Shown: positions 56,195 through 61,679 of the stretch, piece by piece | Layout of the letters: each line of letters begins with the position of its first letter | Position numbering within the stretch: position 1 is the stretch's first letter | Assembly: GCA_000814665.1 (NCBI GenBank) | Contig: JWIH01000003.1 | Location: forward strand, 1-61,679 | Source of the DNA: Pseudoalteromonas flavipulchra NCIMB 2033 = ATCC BAA-314 | Lineage (GTDB): Bacteria; Pseudomonadota; Gammaproteobacteria; Enterobacterales; Alteromonadaceae | Direction of reading: 5' to 3' | Length of the DNA: 61,679 bases | Program-made: the position numbers and the translations under genes | The notes under the pieces: generated by a model | What the model was told of the DNA's origin: nothing | Seen by the model: only the letters and a program-made list of their open reading frames with translations | Database searches by the model: none

Positions 56195-56214
56195 AATCTA
56201 ATTTGTATTAGACT

Positions 56215-56242
56215 AGCCCTGCAATTATTGCGGGGCTTTTTT
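56215..56242 (+). terminator. Terminator of the srkA-dsbA unit, overlapping the DUF523 leader
   Basis: AGCCCTGCAA / TTGCGGGGCT (one wobble) with a TTA loop and a run of T immediately before the DUF523 ATG at 56243. The right arm GCGGGG is also the only plausible ribosome binding site for that gene. Confidence 0.82.
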
Positions 56243-56701
56243 ATGTTTAAAATTTTAGTTTCTAGCTGTTTATTAGGTTATCCGGTGAGGTATGACGCCT
56301 CTTCACAAAGCCTTCAAGACAATACATTACAGTATTGGCGGCAAAAAAATTGGGTCTTACCGCTATGCCCCGAAGTATCTGGTGGTTTACCAACACCTCG
56401 TCCATCGGCTGAAATAGCAGATGGTAAAGTTTTGAGTAAACAAGGGGATGATTTTACCTCCGCGTTTGAACTCGGTGCTAAAAAAGCGCTAGCGGCTTGC
56501 CTTCAGCACGATATAAAGTTTGCCTTGTTAAAAGAGTCCAGTCCGTCTTGCGGCAGCAATCTGATTTACGATGGTAGTCATACCGGTAAAAAAATAGTAG
56601 GGCAGGGGCTGACGGCGTCTTTATTACAGCAATCCGGTATTCAGGTTTTTAGCGAAACTCAGCTGCCAGCACTTATCACAGCGATGGCAGCCAGTCGTTA
56701 A
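56243..56701 (+). CDS. DUF523 domain protein
   Basis: A 152-residue cytoplasmic protein. ILVSSCLLGYPVRYDA at the N-terminus, LPLCPEVSGGLPTPRPSAEI and ALLKESSPSCGSNLIYDG are the conserved DUF523 motifs, with three conserved Cys that suggest a metal or Fe-S site. Function is not established to my knowledge. The ATG at 56243 is preferred over an in-frame TTG at 56228 inside the terminator loop. It may be expressed by readthrough of that terminator. Confidence 0.88.
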   Translation: MFKILVSSCLLGYPVRYDASSQSLQDNTLQYWRQKNWVLPLCPEVSGGLPTPRPSAEIADGKVLSKQGDDFTSAFELGAKKALAACLQHDIKFALLKESSPSCGSNLIYDGSHTGKKIVGQGLTASLLQQSGIQVFSETQLPALITAMAASR

Positions 56702-56711
56702 TCGTTAGAGA

Positions 56712-57806
56712 TCACTTTCTCACTAAGTAAACGCCAGATTCAATATGATGGGTATAAGGGAACTGATCGAAAATCGCCATACGTGCGATTTTATGTGTTT
56801 CACATAACAAGGCTAAATCACGCTCTAACGTGTCTGGATTACATGAGATATAAATAATGTTGTCGTAGTTGCTAACTAAGCGACAGGTCAATTCATCCAT
56901 ACCAGCACGAGGCGGATCGACAAGAATCGTTTGGCAATCATAGGACTGTAAATCAATACCATCTAATCGAGAAAACTTCTGCCCTTTCATGGCTTGTGTA
57001 AACTCTTCACTCGACATGCGAATAATATCTAAGTTATCGACTTTATTTGCTGCAATATTAAATTGTGCAGACTTTACTGATGATTTAGAGATCTCAGTAG
57101 CCAGCACTTTATTGAATGAGCCTGCCAATGCGATTGAAAAGTTACCGTTACCACAATAAAGCTCTAATAGGTCGTTGCTTAGCGGTTCACTAATGGACTG
57201 CGCCCAAGCTAGCATTTTCTGATTCACTTCCGCATTCGGTTGCGTAAAGCTGTTCTCAACCTGCTGATAAATATATTCTTTACCGTTAACGCTTAGTTTT
57301 TCAGTTACATAGTCGTTGCCAAACACAACCTTTTGTTTTCTAGCACGACCGATAAAATCAACTTTATAGGTTTGTTGCAATTCGGCTCTTAATGTCTGCA
57401 TGGCAGTTTGCCACGCTTCATCTAACTGCTTGTGATAAAGTAAGCTGATCAGTACTTCACCGCTCAGCGTCGTGAGATAGTCGATCTGAAACAGTTTACG
57501 ACGCAATATTTCGTTGCCTTTCAGCTGATGTATCATCACCTGCATCATTTCATTGACAAGTGGTGCGCCAGGATCAAAGCTATCAACACGGATCTTTTCT
57601 TTTGTTTGTTGGTCAAACATGATGTGATACAGATCTTCACCCTCATGCCATACTCTAAATTCACAGCGCTGGCGGTAATGGCGAGTTGCAGATTCATACA
57701 CTTCAAGTGCAGGTGCATCAAACTGTGCAAATTGTGTTGTGATACGCTCAGCTTTATCTGCTAACTGTTGCTCGTATGCTGAATCATCAATTTTTATTAC
57801 TGCCAT
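56712..57806 (-). CDS. trmA: tRNA (uracil-5-)-methyltransferase TrmA
   Basis: TrmA makes ribothymidine at position 54 of tRNA. SAM-binding DLLELYCGNGNFSIALA, the TILVDPPRAGMD motif and the catalytic Cys in IIYISCNPDTLERDLALL (about 321) are present. Its 364 residues match E. coli. Unlike RumA it has no Fe-S cysteine cluster at the N-terminus, which supports TrmA. Convergent with the DUF523 gene, 10 bp apart. Confidence 0.97.
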   Translation of the reverse strand: MAVIKIDDSAYEQQLADKAERITTQFAQFDAPALEVYESATRHYRQRCEFRVWHEGEDLYHIMFDQQTKEKIRVDSFDPGAPLVNEMMQVMIHQLKGNEILRRKLFQIDYLTTLSGEVLISLLYHKQLDEAWQTAMQTLRAELQQTYKVDFIGRARKQKVVFGNDYVTEKLSVNGKEYIYQQVENSFTQPNAEVNQKMLAWAQSISEPLSNDLLELYCGNGNFSIALAGSFNKVLATEISKSSVKSAQFNIAANKVDNLDIIRMSSEEFTQAMKGQKFSRLDGIDLQSYDCQTILVDPPRAGMDELTCRLVSNYDNIIYISCNPDTLERDLALLCETHKIARMAIFDQFPYTHHIESGVYLVRK

Positions 57807-57970
57807 GCTAAAACCATCTATGTTGAATTAAGAGGCGCTATTTTAGGGAGCGTTGCTAATTTGTCCAGTCTAGCATCACTGATGCGTCTGGTTTGCTGTT
57901 TTTTTAATCATTATACTTTAGCTTTGCGCAAATATGCCGATAATCTAACTAATATATTGGAGGGCATACC

Positions 57971-59098
57971 ATGAAAATCGGGCAATTAAATCAGTTGCTC
58001 AATCCAGCGATGCAGCATAAGCCTGGAAAGAGCAAAGGGATAGGACCAAATATCCAAATTAATTCAGACAGCTATGCGGGGAATAAATCTAAGCTAGCAG
58101 CTAAAATTCTTGATGATAAGCTTGCAGAAGCGTTGGGGATTGAGAAGCCGACACAAGATAAAAAAGACAAGCCACTATTTGATTTTGAATCTATTGTCAA
58201 AAATGTACTCGATTTTGTTCAGGGTGCAGTGAAGAAAGCCAAAGTCGACGGCAAAAATGATGACGAATTGAAATCTATGCTAGATGGGGCACGTAAGGGC
58301 GTGCTACAGGGTATTGATGAAGCCAGCGAAGAGTTAAAAGGCATGGGCGCTTTCAACTCCGACATCGGAGATGGTATTGAAAAATCACGAGAAGGGATTT
58401 TTAAAGGTTTAGATGATTTTGAAAAAGAATTGTTTGAAGAAAAGTCGCCAAAGGCATTAGCGATCAGTGCCGCACAGTTTGCGAGCCTCTCTAATCAGGC
58501 TGAATATGCATTTACTACAGCTGAAGGGGATGAAGTCGTTATTTCATTCTCCGATGCGTATGCTCAGGGGGCCGCTGCGAGTGTCGCGCAAAAAGGTAAT
58601 GATTATGGCATGGCATATGGCACTAAGTCCTCTCATGAGGTTAGTTTCTCAATTAAGGTAAATGGTGAGCTGAACGAAGAGGAGCAGCAGGCAATTAACG
58701 ATATGATGGAAGATATCCGTAATGTCAGTGATTCTTTTTTCGGTGGTGAATACGATGAAGCTTTCGATTTGGCAAAGTCGCTTAGCTTAAACTCAGATCA
58801 GATCACTAATTTCACGATGGATCTAAGACAAAGTAAGACGTCTGCTGCGATTGCTCAATATCAGCAAGGCAATCCAATGAAAGAGTTAGAGAAGGCATTT
58901 ATGCCACTCAATAAGCAGTTAGCAGATGTGCAAGAGCAAGCTAAGGGACTCAATGCCGATAATGAGTTGCCAAACCTGCTTGCTTGGATGAATGAAGGTC
59001 AGTCGAGACTAAATGAGTTTTTGGATTATGCTAGTAGCTTTTTTAGTAAACTGAATGAACTAAATAAAGAGCAAGTAGAGCAAAAACAAACAAGCTAA
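57971..59098 (+). CDS. DUF5610 domain protein
   Basis: A 375-residue acidic protein with no signal peptide or membrane segment. The central region (DFESIVKNVLDFVQGAVKKA through GIFKGLDDFEKELF, about 70-155) is the DUF5610-type helical domain. A middle beta-rich part (EYAFTTAEGDEVVISFSDAYAQ) and a helical C-terminus rich in Asn/Gln/Lys follow. Function is unknown. SD GGAGGG (57960-57965) is strong. It stands alone, ahead of murI but separated by a hairpin. Confidence 0.75.
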   Translation: MKIGQLNQLLNPAMQHKPGKSKGIGPNIQINSDSYAGNKSKLAAKILDDKLAEALGIEKPTQDKKDKPLFDFESIVKNVLDFVQGAVKKAKVDGKNDDELKSMLDGARKGVLQGIDEASEELKGMGAFNSDIGDGIEKSREGIFKGLDDFEKELFEEKSPKALAISAAQFASLSNQAEYAFTTAEGDEVVISFSDAYAQGAAASVAQKGNDYGMAYGTKSSHEVSFSIKVNGELNEEEQQAINDMMEDIRNVSDSFFGGEYDEAFDLAKSLSLNSDQITNFTMDLRQSKTSAAIAQYQQGNPMKELEKAFMPLNKQLADVQEQAKGLNADNELPNLLAWMNEGQSRLNEFLDYASSFFSKLNELNKEQVEQKQTS

Positions 59099-59126
59099 GC
59101 CAGTTTATTTTCGCGAGGACTCATGG

Positions 59127-59164
59127 CAAACTTCATACTTCATTGATTTGAGGTATGAAGTTTG
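59127..59164 (+). promoter_or_regulatory. Hairpin that includes the murI start codon
   Basis: CAAACTTCATAC (59127-59138) and GTATGAAGTTTG (59153-59164) are perfect 12-bp inverted arms around 14 nt. The right arm contains part of the SD GAGGT (59150-59154) and the whole TTG start at 59162. No T-run follows, so it is unlikely to be a terminator of the DUF5610 gene. If it forms it would restrict MurI translation. Confidence 0.55.
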
Positions 59165-59938
59165 TCGCATATTTTGGTTTTCGATTCGGGGATCGGTGGC
59201 ACCAGTGTGCTGTCGCACTTAAAGGCATGTTTGCAGGGGGTTTCATTTAGTTATGTTATGGACAATGCTTTTCTCCCATATGGCCTTCAGCCTCAAGAGC
59301 TAATCAAATCACGTGTCAAGGGACTTATTCGTTGGCAACAGCAATACTTGGACAATGTTGATCTCATCGTCATTGCATGTAATACCGCTTCAACATACGC
59401 ATTAGAAGAAGCCAGAAAACATACCCAGATACCAATTATAGGTGTGGTTCCTGCTGTTAAGCCTGCTGCATCTAGTTCAAAGACCAAGCACATCGCACTA
59501 TTAGCAACACCGGCAACGTCAAATAATGCATATACGCATAAGCTCATCATGGATTTTACCTCAGGTTGTAAAGTTGAAACTTTGCATTCAACGGAGCTTG
59601 TAAGGATCGCTGAGCACTTTTATTGGCATAATGAGTTGGATAAAGAGGCACTGTGCGCGGAAATAGCTCGGCTTAACATTCCAGCCACTGTTGATAGGCT
59701 AGTGTTGGGGTGTACACATTTTCCTTTGATAGCTCACGATATCAAGAATTGCTTACAGAAGCATGTTGAGCTGGTTGATTCAGGCAAAGCAATAGCCAAC
59801 CGTGCAGTGTCATTGTTGGGAAGTCAAATAGTAGTAGGAGAAAAGGTGCCGAGTGCATCGGAAGTGTGTTTCTATGCAACGGCACCAGTAATGGATAGTA
59901 AAGAAGTAATCTCTATAATTAATTTAAATAAAGATTAA
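59162..59938 (+). CDS. murI: Glutamate racemase MurI
   Basis: MurI makes D-glutamate for peptidoglycan. ILVFDSGIGGTSVLSHL has the conserved N-terminal Asp-Ser; catalytic Cys residues are in VIACNTAS (about 72) and LVLGCTHFPL (about 183). It is 258 residues. The TTG start is set by the family N-terminus and the SD GAGGT seven bases away; the nearby ATG at 59155 is in another frame. Rare TTG initiation and the overlapping hairpin both point to low expression. Confidence 0.93.
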   Translation: MSHILVFDSGIGGTSVLSHLKACLQGVSFSYVMDNAFLPYGLQPQELIKSRVKGLIRWQQQYLDNVDLIVIACNTASTYALEEARKHTQIPIIGVVPAVKPAASSSKTKHIALLATPATSNNAYTHKLIMDFTSGCKVETLHSTELVRIAEHFYWHNELDKEALCAEIARLNIPATVDRLVLGCTHFPLIAHDIKNCLQKHVELVDSGKAIANRAVSLLGSQIVVGEKVPSASEVCFYATAPVMDSKEVISIINLNKD

Positions 59939-60406
59939 TTAAGCGGGTGAGTGATCCATCTCACCTTCAGGCTTTTGCTTTGCTTCTCTTACTTTTAATG
60001 TACGCTGTTGAAATTCACGCTCATTGAGTTGAGTGATCGCCTTTTCTGCATCTTGCTTAGACATCTCAACAAAACCAAAACCACGTCGTTTGCCTGTGTT
60101 TTTATCCTTAAGTAGACGAACTGAAAATACTTGCCCTTGCTCTTCGAAAAGTTCGCGGACAACATGTTCGTTGGCTCGATATGGTAGATTGCCTACATAT
60201 AATGTAGTAGTTGATAAGTTTGATTGTTTTTCTTGTTGTGTATCACTTTTTAAAAACTGGCTTACTACACTACCGATGATAATACCTACGGCAAGCATAA
60301 GAGCAGCGTCGAGCTGTGTAGAGCTTAATGCAAGATCAACAATGAAAAAGCTCGTTACTGCAATAACCAAAGTGATCAAAATTACTTTATGATCAAAAGA
60401 CTTCAT
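59939..60406 (-). CDS. Membrane-anchored RNA-binding protein with RRM domain
   Basis: A 155-residue protein with two N-terminal hydrophobic helices (about 7-27 and 32-52), then one RRM. RNP2 is LYVGNLPY (about 70) and RNP1 is KRRGFGFVEM (about 107), with aromatic residues in place. A charged tail follows. The domain order implies RNA binding at the inner membrane. The RNA target is unknown. It ends directly at the convergent murI stop. Confidence 0.88.
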   Translation of the reverse strand: MKSFDHKVILITLVIAVTSFFIVDLALSSTQLDAALMLAVGIIIGSVVSQFLKSDTQQEKQSNLSTTTLYVGNLPYRANEHVVRELFEEQGQVFSVRLLKDKNTGKRRGFGFVEMSKQDAEKAITQLNEREFQQRTLKVREAKQKPEGEMDHSPA

Positions 60407-60600
60407 ATAAATATACCAATTAAAAGAAGGTTAAACATTAATTTAACAAATGAGTTAGCTATCTTAACGAGTTAATTAAACTTCGCAATAATTAATATAG
60501 TTCTGATAGTAAGATTTGTCCTTTTTTGCATGGTTTTTATACTAAAAAGTGGGTTTTGGTTAATGTTTGTTCGAACGATCAAAAAGATCGAAAAAAAGGG

Positions 60601-60628
60601 TTGCACTAAAATCGGATCGCCCTATAAT
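60601..60628 (+). promoter_or_regulatory. rrn promoter P1
   Basis: TTGCAC (60601-60606) and a perfect TATAAT (60623-60628) with 16-bp spacing, followed by a GC-rich discriminator GCGACCCC typical of stringently controlled rRNA promoters. Confidence 0.88.
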
Positions 60629-60736
60629 GCGACCCCACTGACACGGGGCACTACGCTGAAAAGCAAAGCAGCAACGAGTTAGCGTCAAGTGAAACTTAAG
60701 TTCGAAACTTCTTATAAAGAAATTCAAAATTAAGTA

Positions 60737-60764
60737 TTGACAAAAAATCGGGAATGCTTAGAAT
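60737..60764 (+). promoter_or_regulatory. rrn promoter P2
   Basis: TTGACA (60737-60742) and TAGAAT (60759-60764) with 16-bp spacing, about 136 bp downstream of P1. Confidence 0.75.
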
Positions 60765-60773
60765 GCACATCCC

Positions 60774-60795
60774 TCGAAACAACGAAATGTTTCGA
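60774..60795 (+). promoter_or_regulatory. boxB-like hairpin of the rrn leader
   Basis: TCGAAAC / GTTTCGA arms with an 8-nt loop, three bases before boxA. Confidence 0.65.
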
Positions 60796-60797
60796 AA

Positions 60798-60810
60798 TGT
60801 TCTTTAAAAA
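60798..60810 (+). promoter_or_regulatory. boxA anti-termination element
   Basis: TGTTCTTTAAAAA matches the rrn boxA pattern TGYTCTTTAAMAA, recognised by NusB-S10 to keep RNA polymerase processive over rRNA. Confidence 0.82.
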
Positions 60811-61020
60811 TATGAAGCAATCATCTGTGTGGGCACTCGTACAGATTGAGTTCTAACAGCAGATTCTAGTTCGCTAGATGACACAAACAAATTTAGAGTC
60901 TCAATTGAGCTGAGTGACCAACAGAATAAACATAGTTTATTCAGCACAGTCAATTCGATACCGAAAGGTATCAAAATCAGAATTCAATGAGCACGAAACT
61001 TAGGTTTCGAAAAAACTTTT

Positions 61021-61679
<659 letters not shown>

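Larger units (their letters stand above)
60407..61020 (+). other. rRNA operon upstream and leader region
   Basis: About 600 bp with no coding gene. It holds an AT-rich upstream stretch with a GATCAAAAAGATC dyad (60577-60589) that may bind Fis or be part of an UP element. Two promoters, a boxB-like hairpin, boxA and the 16S leader follow. Confidence 0.8.

Noticed and set aside
60033..60392. 119-codon + strand frame opposite the RRM gene
   Set aside because: Antisense shadow; the minus strand carries clear RNP motifs.

Overview
The window looks like chromosome of a marine gammaproteobacterium of the Alteromonadales, most likely Pseudoalteromonas. The 16S start and 23S end, the lexA-to-cytochrome-oxidase order, the type II secretion operon gspC-N and the yihE(srkA)-dsbA pair all point that way. 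The genus call rests on recalled rRNA and gene-order patterns, not on a search. The window runs from the 3' end of one rRNA operon (23S-5S, + strand) to the 5' end of the next (16S, + strand), so it is essentially the whole interval between two directly repeated rrn operons. I saw no tRNA genes, insertion sequences, prophage genes or CRISPR arrays.

Layout. 1-1490: 23S end, 5S and a duplicated terminator/REP-like unit. 1.5-2.1 kb: lexA with two SOS boxes. 2.5-10.6 kb: a complete aa3/caa3-type cytochrome c oxidase locus (coxB, coxA, ctaG, coxC, SURF1, an SCO-like small protein, ctaA, cyoE, SCO), interrupted by an antisense DUF2909 gene. 10.7-19.2 kb: an F7-type chemosensory operon, STAS-cheY-cheA-cheW-MCP-cheR-cheD-cheB. 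Its receptor is Aer2-like with three PAS-heme-type modules and a C-terminal CheR-tether pentapeptide. 19.2-26.7 kb: polysaccharide deacetylase, dinF, a small membrane protein, nfuA with an IscR-type site, an M14 carboxypeptidase, comF and bioH. 26.8-28.0 kb: a flagellar-tail-like small protein and a SprA-related metalloprotease-like protein. 28.06-28.26 kb: a nested inverted-repeat (MITE/BIME-like) element. 28.3-33.4 kb: tex, greB and ompR-envZ.

33.5-36.2 kb is the least explained region. It holds an overlapping three-gene operon, made of two paralogous membrane proteins of no recognised family and a tail-anchored GNAT-like protein, followed by a small secreted protein. 36.3-39.3 kb: pckA (with a strong paired operator upstream), hslO and hslR. 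39.6-50.9 kb: gspC-D-E-F-G-H-I-J-K-L-M-N. 51-57.8 kb: YecA/YgfB-like UPF0149 protein, two small unknowns, ccoG, srkA, dsbA and a dsbA paralogue, DUF523 and trmA. 58-60.4 kb: DUF5610 protein, murI with a hairpin over its TTG start, and a membrane-anchored RRM protein. 60.4 kb to the end: rrn promoters, anti-termination leader and 16S.

Functionally most of the window is core: terminal respiration and its assembly, redox and Fe-S housekeeping, protein secretion with periplasmic disulfide formation, and envelope signalling. The points most worth a second look are the three-gene membrane/GNAT operon, the triple-PAS Aer2 receptor, the antisense DUF2909 gene, the hairpins that cover ribosome binding sites or start codons (coxB, cheR, murI), the paired operator at pckA, and the nested inverted-repeat element. 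All calls come from reading the sequence; no database search was run.
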